Shown: positions 7,597 to 16,270 of the stretch, in pieces
Position numbering within the stretch: position 1 is the stretch's first letter
Layout: each line of letters begins with the position of its first letter
Assembly: GCA_964407665.1 (NCBI GenBank)
Contig: CAYOWK010000019.1
Location: forward strand, 3,067-67,066
Direction: 5' to 3'
Source: CAYOWK01 sp964407665
GTDB lineage: Bacteria > Pseudomonadota > Alphaproteobacteria > Caulobacterales > Hyphomonadaceae
DNA: 64,000 nt
Made by a program: the position numbers and the translations under genes
Notes under the pieces: generated by a model
Told to the model about the DNA's origin: nothing
Database searches by the model: none
What the model saw: the letters and a program-made list of their open reading frames with translations, nothing else

Positions 7597-9963
7597 TCAC
7601 CAGTCGCGCCGCAGAGCCACCCAGAAGGCGGCGGCGGCGTCCGCCTGGCGCACATGCGCGGGCTGCGTCGACAGGGCGACGGCGAGATCCATCTCCATGC
7701 CGCCAGCCAGCATCGAGGACCACGAGACCTCCAGATCGAGTTCCCGCCCGGACGGCTGCAAAGACGCAGTTCGCTCCTCATAGCTCAGCGCACCAGATTT
7801 CAGCACGGCGACCGGGCCCTCGAACCGGATGACCCCGCCCTCGGCTCGCCTTGGCTGCATGAGGGCAAAACTCAGATCGCCCCCGCCAACTTCCCGGCTT
7901 GCGCTCAGGGTCCAGGCGCTGGTCCAGAGCCCCTCAACGTCCGCGCCGTTCAGGCGCGCGCGCGCGGCCTCCGTCGATCCCGCAATCCTCCAGCGTCCAA
8001 GATCCCGGGACCACAGGAACGATACTGCGGACATTGTGGACGAATCCGTGCTTCCAAAGCGACTTTGAAGCGCACCGCCCAATGCGCTGGTCCGGTCATC
8101 GCTGCGCGACACGCCCAGCCGCCATTCGCCCGCTTCGTCTGCGTGACCGATGCCCAGACCCGCTGCATCCCGGCCTGAGCTTGCAGCTTGCCGCAGATCG
8201 AGCATCACCGGGCCCAGAGTGACTCTCGCCTCGCTCCACGTCGATCCGGTCTCGAGGACCGCAGGACCCGATGCGTCGCTGACAAGGCGCAGGTCGGCCC
8301 CGATATTCCGTCCACCGCCTCCCCGGCCTGCCTGGAAGCTGAAGTCGCCCATTTCCAGACCGACTTCGAAGATCGGTTCCTCGTCCAGTCGCCATGGCTG
8401 ACGCGGATCCGCCGCCAGGGGCAGCGGTTGCAGCCACGACAACCTCGCCTGCCCCAGCCTGACGGCATGGCTTGCCGCCAGCGCATAGCGGGCGCGCTGG
8501 CCCATGTCCGAGAAACTGGGCCGACCAACATCGGCGGCGCCGGCCCCCAGCTGAAAGCCGCGTTCGAGACTGTCCTGGAACACCAGCCCGGTCAGGGCGC
8601 CTGAATGGGTCACCCAGTCACCCAGCGCCCCGCTCGCAGGCGCGAGGGCGGCCCCGAGGCTGACGGTTGTCGCGCCAAATGACAGGCTGGACGTCCCAAT
8701 CGGCTGGAAAGCGCGCTCCAGGTTCAAGACCCCGACACCGGAGACCGCATCCGTGCCCGGTCCTGCAACCGTGCCGGTGACGCTGTCAGCGCCGACAGAT
8801 ACATAGTCATCTGCTGTCATCAGCAGCGAGGCGAGAGCGGTCTGCGGGGTAATGTTTGGAAACGCCTGAAGCAGAAGGGCGAGCGCCCCGGACACCTGCG
8901 GCGCGGCGAATGACGTGCCGCCCAGGGGCGCCCAGTAGTCCCCTTCATCATCAAGATCATTGCAAGCGGTGGTCACCGAACCCGAGCAGGCGACACGTTC
9001 GGGTGTGAGAACATTGTCATCAGGCCCGGCAAGCAAAAGGTCTTCTCCCGGAGCGAGAAGATAGAAATTCTGTGTAGGTCCGGCTCGGCTAGAGAAATCA
9101 GATATCCGGCCGTCGGGATCGACAGAGCCAACAGCGACAACCTGGCGGTTGGCCCCGATGGTTCCCGCAAAACTGGCGGGCCAGTTTGGCGCGGCTGTCT
9201 TGTCGTTTCCTGCCGCGATAACGATCAGCGCGCCCGAATTCACCGCCCGGACAAGGGCCGACTGAACGCTTTGCGGGACCTGTGTTCCGTCGCCGCCCAG
9301 AGACAGGTTGATGATGCGCGCGCCCTGCGAGACTGCATGATCAATGCCCGCGACAAGCCCCGACAGGCTGCATCCGGCATCCTCGCCCGTCTCCTGGCAG
9401 GTTCCCGGACGATCAATCCGGATCGCCAGAACCTGCGCGTCATAGGCGACTCCATGGACGCCCTTGCCGTCCTTGTTGGCGGCGATGACCGTTGAGACAA
9501 ATGTCCCATGCCCATCGGGATCAAGGTCGTCGGCCGAGCGTGTCGACGCGTAGACGTCGTGTGTACCTGCGATCCGGCCGGACAGTTCACTGATCGACGC
9601 GTCAACATTGGAATCGAGAACGGCCACCGTGACGCCTGCGCCGGTGGCGCCGCGTGAGTAGGCGGTCGACGCCTTGATGGCCCCGAGGCCGCTCCGGTAA
9701 GTGGTCGTGAATCCTGACCCGAAATACTCGGGCGTCTCGAATGCGGCCGGCGGCAGGGCAGCGGGCGGCGGCGGGGGCGGCGACACAGGGGGCGATGGCG
9801 GCAGGACCGGAGGGGCGGCCGGAGAGGAACCACCGCCCCCTCCACTCGCGCAACCTGCGGTAGCAGCGCCCATCAGGCCGGCGACAAGCACCGCCCTGAC
9901 AATTGCTAGTCCGCGTCCATACGCCGGGCCAAGCCGCTCTGATGAACCAACAAGATAGGCCAA
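7597..9963 (-). CDS. Subtilisin-family (S8) serine protease lipoprotein with autotransporter-like C-terminus
   Basis: A 788-residue predicted surface protease. The N-terminus has a hydrophobic segment ending in a lipobox with Cys38 (TAGC), a glycine run and a long proline-rich linker (residues ~50-72). The S8 catalytic domain follows with Asp117 (AVLDSN), His152 (GHGTFVST), oxyanion Asn253 (AAGNDK) and Ser351 (GGTSFAAP), all intact. The final ~290 residues are rich in alternating hydrophobic strands and end in an aromatic (…RRDW), as in outer-membrane beta-barrels of autotransporters. A lipid anchor plus an autotransporter barrel is also seen in NalP-type proteases. The start is TTG at 9961-9963, backed by AGGGGG seven bases upstream. 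It is convergent with the type I adaptor gene, 70 bases apart. Likely role: cleavage of surface or secreted proteins; substrate unknown. Confidence 0.85.
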   Translation of the reverse strand: MAYLVGSSERLGPAYGRGLAIVRAVLVAGLMGAATAGCASGGGGGSSPAAPPVLPPSPPVSPPPPPPAALPPAAFETPEYFGSGFTTTYRSGLGAIKASTAYSRGATGAGVTVAVLDSNVDASISELSGRIAGTHDVYASTRSADDLDPDGHGTFVSTVIAANKDGKGVHGVAYDAQVLAIRIDRPGTCQETGEDAGCSLSGLVAGIDHAVSQGARIINLSLGGDGTQVPQSVQSALVRAVNSGALIVIAAGNDKTAAPNWPASFAGTIGANRQVVAVGSVDPDGRISDFSSRAGPTQNFYLLAPGEDLLLAGPDDNVLTPERVACSGSVTTACNDLDDEGDYWAPLGGTSFAAPQVSGALALLLQAFPNITPQTALASLLMTADDYVSVGADSVTGTVAGPGTDAVSGVGVLNLERAFQPIGTSSLSFGATTVSLGAALAPASGALGDWVTHSGALTGLVFQDSLERGFQLGAGAADVGRPSFSDMGQRARYALAASHAVRLGQARLSWLQPLPLAADPRQPWRLDEEPIFEVGLEMGDFSFQAGRGGGGRNIGADLRLVSDASGPAVLETGSTWSEARVTLGPVMLDLRQAASSGRDAAGLGIGHADEAGEWRLGVSRSDDRTSALGGALQSRFGSTDSSTMSAVSFLWSRDLGRWRIAGSTEAARARLNGADVEGLWTSAWTLSASREVGGGDLSFALMQPRRAEGGVIRFEGPVAVLKSGALSYEERTASLQPSGRELDLEVSWSSMLAGGMEMDLAVALSTQPAHVRQADAAAAFWVALRRDW

Positions 9964-10169
9964 ACGTCAGCCCCCTATCGCCGTGCCGAGTCGCGTGACC
10001 CAGCGGCGATAGCCTACCGGCTATCATTGAGCGGTCAAAGCGGTCTTTCCGGAAGCTCCGGGCCGGTGGCGACAGCATGCAGGTCAACGGCTGGTTTGGC
10101 TTGCAAGGCTCCGGTGAGCGGGTCCGCGAACCGGGCCCACGGTCAATAATCCGCGTGCGGCGACCTCGC

Positions 10170-10658
10170 CTAGCGCGACTGGAATTCCTGCGACGTCAAC
10201 ATGTTCTTGAGTAGCAGCTTGCGCTCACCCGTCTGTTGCAGGAACGGGAGGTGGTCCGTGTAGGCCGACTCGTCCGGCTCACGATTGAAGGCAACCTTGT
10301 AGGCCGCCTTCAGGTACTCCTCATCCGTGATGTAGTCGGTCTCTGGATCCTTGTGCATCTCGGCGTACATCCGAATGAAGGCATCGGCGACGTCAACGCG
10401 CGATTCGCCCTGCCCTGACCTGTAGCTGTTCAGCTTGGCATCGATATCGGCAGGGCACGGTCCTTCGAGGGCGGTGCTGCAGAAATACTCGTAGAGCGAG
10501 GCATCCTTCGCCCGGGTCGAGATATCGGTGATGTTCTGCGAATATTCGACCATAGACGCACCGGTCGCGGGCGGCACTGTCCCCGGCTCCGGGGCCTTTT
10601 CCCCGCAGGCTAACGTGGCAAGGGCGGCGCAGGCGGCCAGGACAATTCGAAGATTCAC
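10170..10658 (-). CDS. Lipoprotein with DUF4214-like domain
   Basis: 162-residue predicted lipoprotein. GTG at 10656-10658 is chosen because GAGG lies seven bases upstream and it places a signal peptide immediately at the N-terminus (VNLRIVLAACAALATLAC, lipobox LAC). The frame is open a further 58 codons upstream but that part looks non-coding. The C-terminal ~70 residues (FIRMYAEMHKDP, EEYLKAAYKVAFNREPDES, LLLKNMLTSQEF) resemble DUF4214, a helical domain common in RTX and S-layer-associated proteins. It lies 188 bases downstream of a small secreted protein gene and the csgG gene on the same strand, so it may belong to that transcription unit. Function unknown; the DUF4214 match is by eye. 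Confidence 0.7.
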   Translation of the reverse strand: MNLRIVLAACAALATLACGEKAPEPGTVPPATGASMVEYSQNITDISTRAKDASLYEYFCSTALEGPCPADIDAKLNSYRSGQGESRVDVADAFIRMYAEMHKDPETDYITDEEYLKAAYKVAFNREPDESAYTDHLPFLQQTGERKLLLKNMLTSQEFQSR

Positions 10659-10846
10659 GCGGCAACCTCGCAGGACAGTGTACGCGCGCAATCTAGGCGC
10701 CGCGCCCACGCTTGTCCATTCGACGGCTGCGAACACACCCGGGCATTGCAGGCCGGAGGCGGGCTTGCTGACCGCACATCCGGCGCAGACCGGCCCTTCT
10801 CGGCGCCCCTGTAACAGGCGGCCAGCATGCACCCGCCCCGGGGAAA

Positions 10847-11200
10847 TCAGCCCCGATCGGCGGAGGGCTGTGCGCGCAAAAGCCGTACATGCCGCATGGC
10901 GGCCGCCTTGTTGAAGAATTCGATGGTCATGTTTTTCGCGATCGCTTCAGCGCCGGTGAGGGGCGTGAGATCGGCCACCTGCCGGAAGCAGGACATTCGG
11001 TAGGCCTTCTGATGCACCTTCATGCGAGCCGCGCTGCAGGCCTGCGTTTCGCCCTCGAGACATTTCCCCATGAGCGCGTTGGCGCTGATGATGCCGTCGC
11101 CGTACATCGACCATACCTCCATGGGCGGCCGGCAGCCGGCCTCCGCCCATGCGGGGCTGCTGGCCAGACACATCGCAATGACCGCACAGACTCTCTTCAC
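10847..11200 (-). CDS. Small secreted protein of unknown function, downstream of csgG
   Basis: 117 residues. Translation from the GTG at 11198-11200 (GGGAG seven bases upstream) gives a classical signal peptide, VKRVCAVIAMCLASSPAWA, cleaved before EAGC. The mature part of about 98 residues carries four cysteines (EAGCRPP, MGKCLEG, QACSAARM, MSCFRQ), suggesting two disulfides in the periplasm or outside. An upstream GTG adds six residues. It follows csgG by 23 bases and is therefore probably its operon partner. It does not resemble CsgE, the other usual accessory, by length or motif. Role unknown; an accessory to CsgG-dependent export is a guess from position only. Confidence 0.72.
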   Translation of the reverse strand: MKRVCAVIAMCLASSPAWAEAGCRPPMEVWSMYGDGIISANALMGKCLEGETQACSAARMKVHQKAYRMSCFRQVADLTPLTGAEAIAKNMTIEFFNKAAAMRHVRLLRAQPSADRG

Positions 11201-11223
11201 GCATATTCTCCCGGCCACATTGC

Positions 11224-12150
11224 TCAGCGCGCCTTCGCTCCGAACAGGCTTGGCAGACTCAGGGTCGAAGGCGGCGTCTTTGCATTGGCGAACACATCGC
11301 CCTTTTCAGTGCGGTGTTTGTCCAGCAGGGCGGCTGCGGCGGCCTTGTCGCTGAAGCTCCAGACGCCCAGTTCGGCGCCTTCCACGACCAGCATCTCCAC
11401 GGCCTTCTCGACCGCCTGGCGCAGCGCCAGCAGATCGGGCTCGTTGGTGGTGATGCCTGTCTCGGCCTCGAGCAGCTCCTTGTAGCTCACGAACCGGAAC
11501 GCATTGGCGGAGATCCCGACCGAAGCGATCTTCTTGGACGCCACGACCGTCGTGATCACCTCGCCTGTCTTCACGCTTACAGCGCGCAGATAGACGGTCA
11601 CCGTGTCTTCCCGGTAGCTGGTGTGCGCGCCGATGCCGAGGAAGCGTGCGCCGGCCCCGCCGGTCACCGTGTTGGTGTCGTAGCCGATGACGCCGCCTTC
11701 GAGGATGATCCCGGCGAACAGCATGGGCGGCAGGGCTTCGGGGTTGATGATCTCCTCGCCAAGGTACTGCTTGCGCATCTCGCGGATGATCTGGCGTTCC
11801 TTCAGGAGATTATCGAGGTTCTCGCGCTCGAGGACGGTGAACCAGGTGCGGTTCCCGGCGTCCTGCAGGGCCTTCACCAGGATCGATGTGGAGCCCTGCG
11901 AGATCGCCTTGGACAGCGACTGAACGCCTTCCGTGGGTTCGAACCGGCCGGTCTGGTCGAGGAAGTTGTAGACGGTGACCGCCAGCTTCTCGCGCGGGGG
12001 CGGCAGCGCCAGAAGATCAGACTGCGAACTTGTTGCAGCGCCTGCATAGGCAGGGGTCTGGACCAGTCCCGACAGGGCCTGGTCCGGCGTGGCGCATGCC
12101 GATGCAAGCAGGCCGAGTACAGCGAGGGCGGTGGTGCGGATCAGGGCCAT
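11224..12150 (-). CDS. csgG: Curli-type outer-membrane secretion channel lipoprotein CsgG
   Basis: CsgG forms the nonameric outer-membrane pore that exports curli amyloid subunits (HfaB plays the same role in Caulobacter holdfast attachment). 308 residues against 277 in E. coli. Lipoprotein signal MALIRTTALAVLGLLASAC with Cys19. Typical CsgG blocks: LAVTVYNFLDQTGRF, then GSTSILVKALQDAGNRTWFTVLERENL, a NLLKERQIIREMRKQ helix, FAGIILEGGVIGYDTN-type strand and a transmembrane hairpin area (TYLRAVSVKTGEVITTV-like: VTVYLRAVSVKTGEVI). A ~40-residue C-terminal extension ends in SLPSLFGAKAR. The start overlaps the end of csgF almost directly (one base between stop and ATG), so coupling is expected. 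No curlin-repeat subunit gene is visible in this window. Confidence 0.92.
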   Translation of the reverse strand: MALIRTTALAVLGLLASACATPDQALSGLVQTPAYAGAATSSQSDLLALPPPREKLAVTVYNFLDQTGRFEPTEGVQSLSKAISQGSTSILVKALQDAGNRTWFTVLERENLDNLLKERQIIREMRKQYLGEEIINPEALPPMLFAGIILEGGVIGYDTNTVTGGAGARFLGIGAHTSYREDTVTVYLRAVSVKTGEVITTVVASKKIASVGISANAFRFVSYKELLEAETGITTNEPDLLALRQAVEKAVEMLVVEGAELGVWSFSDKAAAAALLDKHRTEKGDVFANAKTPPSTLSLPSLFGAKAR

Positions 12151-12151
12151 G

Positions 12152-12700
12152 TCAGAAGCCGCCCACGGCTGAGGTCAGGTCGCCGCCGGACGTTGTCGCC
12201 GGGGCCAGGTCGAGACCCGTTCCGCCGAGTCCGAGGGAGGAGGCCGCGTTCGTGCTGGCGCCCAGGAGCGGGATCTCGATCTCTGTGCGGGTGCCCGCTG
12301 CGTTGTCGACGATGACAAGCTGGACGGAGTCGAGGCCGCGCTCGAAGCTGATGACCTGTTCGCCGAATGTGATGGTGCCGCTGTCCTGCGGGTTCTCGCC
12401 GAAGATCGCATCGTTGACCTGGCTGGCCAGCGAGGAGAGCAGGCGGCTCTGCAGCTGCCTGACAAAGAGGTCGGTGGCCGAACTGGCCGAAGCCGCTGCC
12501 GCCTTGTAGTCGTTCTGGGCGTTCGCGATCGAGAGCAGGTGAGAGGAGTTGAACGCGTCTCCGCCAAACGACGGGTTGGTGGGCTTGTAGACCAGCGCCT
12601 GGCCATGCGCGGGAAGCGAAGAAGCCAAAGCCGCGGCGACCAGCCCGATCAGTCGATATGGCGCTGCCAAGCGACCACCGCCGGATTCATGAACCGCCAT
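12152..12700 (-). CDS. csgF: Curli assembly factor CsgF
   Basis: CsgF is a surface-exposed chaperone that plugs into the CsgG pore and nucleates curli fibres. From the ATG at 12698-12700 (GGGAGGA six bases upstream) the protein has 182 residues with a signal peptide ending in PAHG. The mature N-terminus QALVYKPTNPSFGGDAFNSS is the conserved CsgF segment that inserts into CsgG. The next part (LLSIANAQNDYKA), FVRQLQSRLLSSLASQV and GTITFGEQVISFER match the family. The C-terminal ~40 residues are low-complexity (Gly/Thr/Ala-rich) and longer than in E. coli CsgF (138 residues). It is first gene of the csgF-csgG unit on the minus strand. Confidence 0.92.
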   Translation of the reverse strand: MAVHESGGGRLAAPYRLIGLVAAALASSLPAHGQALVYKPTNPSFGGDAFNSSHLLSIANAQNDYKAAAASASSATDLFVRQLQSRLLSSLASQVNDAIFGENPQDSGTITFGEQVISFERGLDSVQLVIVDNAAGTRTEIEIPLLGASTNAASSLGLGGTGLDLAPATTSGGDLTSAVGGF

Positions 12701-12995
12701 ATTCGTTCCTCCCGTGTGTTGAATCGGAACGATATCCCCCTTTGCAAGAAAGATTCCGCGCTGACGCGACATCTGCGCTGTCACGGCTGAGCAATTGGGC
12801 GCTCCCAAAAGAGGACACGCCAGAACTTGCCGAAATTGCTGGATGATACGGATGGACGCGGCGGGGGAGTCGCTCGGTCAGGTGGCATAGCCGACGGCGC
12901 CGTCGTTACGGCTCGTCCTAAAAGGAGCCCTTCGTCTGCCAGAGGCACAAAATGCCCCGGATTTGGTTTCGGGACGATGGGCAGTTCGCGCCTGG

Positions 12996-13235
12996 CTAGT
13001 TGTTTAGTCGACGGGACACCCAATCCACCTTGGGTGTCAGATAGCGCTCGACGAGTTGGGTAAGGCCACCACGGCCGCCACGGCGAGTCCACGCTTGCTG
13101 GATCTCGCCGAACGACAATCCGGTCGATCGCGCAACGTCTTGCCAGGTCTCGCCAGACATCAGCATAGCCACCGCCGTCTGCTGACGCTGATCCAAATAG
13201 GTTGGGAGCTTCGGGTTCGGCATATTCTGATCCAT
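12996..13235 (-). CDS. Small protein with a predicted helix-turn-helix
   Basis: 79 residues from ATG 13233-13235, with GGAAG close upstream. The central part (YLDQRQQTAVAMLMSGETW, QDVARSTGLSFGEIQQAW) has the pattern of a DNA-binding helix-turn-helix such as those in small phage or transposon regulators. It lies at the left edge of the phage-derived block, on the strand opposite the recombination cassette, where a regulator would be expected. A longer in-frame extension upstream looks non-coding. The family was not recognised and coding status rests on composition and position. Confidence 0.45.
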   Translation of the reverse strand: MDQNMPNPKLPTYLDQRQQTAVAMLMSGETWQDVARSTGLSFGEIQQAWTRRGGRGGLTQLVERYLTPKVDWVSRRLNN

Positions 13236-13866
13236 GAGCTTCCAATGCACGCGGGCCGGGGCAGGTTCCGCATGGACCGCAGCGGCTAGATTCACACCGC
13301 CCGCTGCATGGGACCCAAAAGTCCGGGTCCGCCGGTGGTCCACGACGCTGCAACACTCATACCGCGGCAACCGTTCGCTGCGCATTTCCGCCCTGGCAGC
13401 CTGCGACGTAAGGATCAGCTATTCGCTCCTGTTCTTCATTGCTCGATGAGTGACATCGCTCTGGAGAAAGCGTGCGAATTCGAAGGCTCGTGTTGGCGTA
13501 CCCCTGCGCTAGCCCCGCATGGCCTTGTCGGACGCTCCTGAATCTGTAGCGCGGCTTGCCCGCATCCAGGCCATCTATCCGGTTCAGCAGAGCGCCGATG
13601 GCTCGGCGAACAACCAACGGCGCTCTCCGCTGATGCGCGCCCATAACCGGCACTGAGTGTGTCGGTCAGTCCGCGACGGATCCCCGTGGGCATCGTGCTC
13701 GTCAGCGACCAAAAAGGTGCGCACGCGCTGATCTTTTGCACATTCGACTGGACATCGACGCTGAACGGAGCGGTGGTTGTTTCGCGCCCGGCAACAGCAC
13801 TCCGGGCTCGCTTCGGTGGCGGCGATGGTCGCCGCCTGCCTCAGGCGAGCCAAGGAGTTTATCCTC
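13236..13866. other. Gap before the recombination cassette; possible decayed transposase
   Basis: No intact gene. On the minus strand a patchwork of short frames at ~13,450-13,720 (for example TFLVADEHDAHG, then NRIDGLD and RYRFRSVRQ in shifted frames) vaguely recalls the C-terminal part of an IS5-type transposase (KAYDAD … NRIERF … RRVATRYD). The resemblance is weak. The promoter for the plus-strand cassette should lie in the last 200 bases; none was identified with confidence. Confidence 0.3.
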
Positions 13867-14043
13867 ATGTCCTTCCCTACCCCTACATTGCCTTCAGCGC
13901 CTCCACCGCCGCGCAGGCCCTCCCGGACCCAGGCTGTGCGGCTATCCCTCGCAGCTGCCCGGGTCATTCGCGGGCTCGATCGCCGACTGAGCCGGCGAGT
14001 GTCACGCCGCCCCGCGCCCTCCAACCGGGGGACAGGCGCATGA
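13867..14043 (+). CDS. Small basic ORF coupled to the phage exonuclease gene
   Basis: 58 residues, very rich in Pro and Arg (PTPTLPSAPPPPRRPSR, then RLSRRVSRRPAP). The ATG at 13867 follows AGGAG by nine bases, one of the better ribosome-binding sites in this block. Its stop overlaps the next start as ATGA at 14040-14043, the same coupling used by the two following gene junctions. That chain of overlaps is the main argument that it is translated. No family recognised; it could be a small DNA-binding accessory or simply a leader ORF for coupling. Confidence 0.5.
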   Translation: MSFPTPTLPSAPPPPRRPSRTQAVRLSLAAARVIRGLDRRLSRRVSRRPAPSNRGTGA

Positions 14044-15218
14044 CCCAATACCTCTCCGCACAGCATCCCAGCCGCGCGAACGCAGCCGCTGCGCAAGCAG
14101 CACCCGCTTCCCCAGCGCCGCCTCCAAGCTCGCGCACGCGCCGGGTCAAGGACCAGATCGAAGGCGTGGCGCGTTTGAGGCGCACCGCACGACGACGCGC
14201 AGTTGAGACAGACACAGGATCAGGTCGGGCGGCACCCGCCCCGGTCTCCGGGTCGGACCCGGCTTCGGACCTGGCGGCCGCATCTTTGAGCTCCGAGGTG
14301 TCAGCGGCTGCAACCGGGCTGTCGCCCCGCGACGGCGAGGGATGGGTCGAGCTGTCCGCAGAGGCCTATCACGCAGATCCGGCCCCGACCCCCTCACTCT
14401 CCTCGCACATGGCGATCACCGTCATCACGCGGTCATTGGCGCACGCCTTCCGCAAACACCCACGGCTGGGCCGGACCGAGGAACCGGCGGTATCCGCCGC
14501 CGCTGATCGTGGCAGCGCGGCGCATGCCCTTCTGTTTGGAGAGGATCGTCTCTGCGTGATCGAGGCCGATGATTATCGCACGCAGGCCGCTCGACAGGCT
14601 CGCGATGACGCACGAGCCGGAGGTCGCGTACCCCTGCTCGCCAGGGAGCTGGAGCCGATCAACGCGATGGTTGAGCTGGCCCATGAGCGCATGCCTCTCC
14701 TGCATGGCGGCGCATACAGCGTTGAACAAAGCGCGCTCTGGCGCTCAGACTCGTTCGGCTGGCGCAGGGCGCGTCTCGATACCCTGTCGGCAGACCGGCG
14801 GCTGATCGTCGATTACAAGACCACGGAAGGGCCGGTCGATGCGCACGCCTGCGAACGGCGCATCGCCGAGCTGAGTCTCCAGATTCAGGCCGCCGCCTAT
14901 GTCGACGCCGTCGAGAGCCTGCACCCCGAACTGATGGGGCGTGTGCGGTTCGTGTTCCAGTGGCAAGAGCAGAAGCCGCCCTACGCCCTCTCCCCGCCCA
15001 TCGAGATGTCCGAGGCTTACCTGAGCCTGGGCAAGGCTCAGTGGCGGGCGGCGGGCGCTCTCTGGGATGCGGCAATCCGGGAGAACACCTTCCCCGCCTA
15101 CGGAACGGCCCGGTTTCTGGCCTGCCCCCCACCCTGGGAGCTCAACCGATGGGAAGAACGCGAGGGCCTGATCGAGACCCGCGTCCTTGAGACACTGTCA
15201 GGAGGGCGACCGTCATGA
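14040..15218 (+). CDS. PD-(D/E)XK exonuclease of phage recombination type
   Basis: 392 residues from ATG 14040 (GGGGGACAGG upstream). The first ~120 residues are low-complexity, Ala/Pro/Arg-rich. The rest resembles RecE/YqaJ-like and DUF3799-type phage exonucleases: a SRGSAAHALLFGE-like helix (DRGSAAHALLFGED), a strand with WRSDSFGWRRARLDTL, the catalytic LIVDYKTTEG (D-x-K motif) and a QIQAAAYVDAVE helix (the Q-x-x-x-Y motif of RecB-type nucleases). Such enzymes resect double-stranded ends for single-strand annealing. Its stop overlaps the next start by four bases (ATGA), pairing it with a Sak4-like ATPase, the typical two-component recombination system. The strongly basic N-terminal tail is unusual. 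Confidence 0.78.
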   Translation: MTQYLSAQHPSRANAAAAQAAPASPAPPPSSRTRRVKDQIEGVARLRRTARRRAVETDTGSGRAAPAPVSGSDPASDLAAASLSSEVSAAATGLSPRDGEGWVELSAEAYHADPAPTPSLSSHMAITVITRSLAHAFRKHPRLGRTEEPAVSAAADRGSAAHALLFGEDRLCVIEADDYRTQAARQARDDARAGGRVPLLARELEPINAMVELAHERMPLLHGGAYSVEQSALWRSDSFGWRRARLDTLSADRRLIVDYKTTEGPVDAHACERRIAELSLQIQAAAYVDAVESLHPELMGRVRFVFQWQEQKPPYALSPPIEMSEAYLSLGKAQWRAAGALWDAAIRENTFPAYGTARFLACPPPWELNRWEEREGLIETRVLETLSGGRPS

Positions 15219-16270
15219 GCCGGATGTTTGATCCCGTCCCGGCTCGCCGGGGCCCTGTGCGCCTTATGATCGGGCTCACAGCGCCCGGCGGAGCCGGCAA
15301 GACCTTCTCGGCCTTGCGTCTCGCTACCGGTATCCGCTCGGTGGTCCCCGGCCCCATCGTAGTGATCGATACCGAGAACGGGCGAGCCCTCCATTATGCT
15401 GACCGGTTTTCGTTCACACACCTGCCCTTCGACCGACCGTTTGGATCGGAGGACTATGTCGAGGCCCTGCGCTCGGCGGCCGGTCTGGAGCCTTCGGTGA
15501 TCGTGCTCGATTCCTTCAGCCACGAGCACGAAGGCGAAGGCGGGTTCCTTGATCTTCAGGCCTGCGAGCTTGAGCGGCTGGCCCCGCACGATGCCATGCC
15601 CCCGCATCGCATTACCCAGGCGGCCTGGCGGGCTCCGAGGCTCGCCCGGAGGCGGTTACAGGCCGCATTGCTCAACCTTGACTGTCATCTCATCGTCTGC
15701 ATGCGAGCCAATGAGCGAACCCGGGCGCCGCGGGAGCCAGGCGAGGCTGATCCGGTGGATATGGGGTTCACCCCCATAGCAGGGCCTGAGTTTCTCTATG
15801 AGCTGACATTGGGCTGCCTCTTGCGGCCCGGAGCCGCCGGCGTTCCGACCCTGGCCTCGGATAGGCCAGGGGAAGCGATGGCAATCAAGCACCCTGTCCA
15901 GACCGAACCCCTGATCCGGCCCGGAGAAGCGCTCTGTGAGACCCATGGCGCGGCTCTCGCCCGCTGGGCGGCTGGCCCTGGCTCAGCAATCGATGCCGCC
16001 GTTTGGATAGAGGCTGCCCAACACCGTCAGCAGGCCGACGCAAGGGCGCTGAAGGGCCGGCAGACAGATCACGCCCCCGCGCAAAAGGGTCAGGCGCCCG
16101 CCAATGCCATGCCCGACAAGCCGGCGGCTCGCAGAGCCGCCCGACGCGCCGCTCCGCCGGCCGCACCAAGGCGAGCGGCGCGTGTACGACCTTTGCCTGC
16201 GCGGCCCGCACGTCCTGCTATCGAGACCCAGGCGCCCCGCGACAGGGATCGTACCGGAGAGACGTCATGA
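15215..16270 (+). CDS. Sak4-like RecA-fold ATPase (AAA_24 family), phage recombinase
   Basis: 351 residues. Walker A APGGAGKTFSAL (residues ~23-34) and Walker B VIVLDSFSHEHEGEGG (~95-110) are those of the AAA_24 / Sak4 family, RecA-like proteins of phages that mediate single-strand annealing with the host or phage SSB. A basic R-rich region follows (RAPRLARRRLQAALLNLDCHLIVCMRANERT, seen in pieces) with a third conserved strand. The C-terminal ~80 residues are Ala/Pro/Arg-rich and disordered in appearance. It overlaps the exonuclease gene upstream and the HNH gene downstream by four bases each. Assignment to Sak4 is by motif and by the exonuclease neighbour. Confidence 0.75.
   Translation: MSRMFDPVPARRGPVRLMIGLTAPGGAGKTFSALRLATGIRSVVPGPIVVIDTENGRALHYADRFSFTHLPFDRPFGSEDYVEALRSAAGLEPSVIVLDSFSHEHEGEGGFLDLQACELERLAPHDAMPPHRITQAAWRAPRLARRRLQAALLNLDCHLIVCMRANERTRAPREPGEADPVDMGFTPIAGPEFLYELTLGCLLRPGAAGVPTLASDRPGEAMAIKHPVQTEPLIRPGEALCETHGAALARWAAGPGSAIDAAVWIEAAQHRQQADARALKGRQTDHAPAQKGQAPANAMPDKPAARRAARRAAPPAAPRRAARVRPLPARPARPAIETQAPRDRDRTGETS

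Noticed and set aside
10847..11200. csgE
   Set aside because: Different length, Cys pattern and no CsgE motif; left as unknown.
13441..13741. IS5-type transposase remnant
   Set aside because: Only weak word similarity in changing frames; not enough to call a mobile element.
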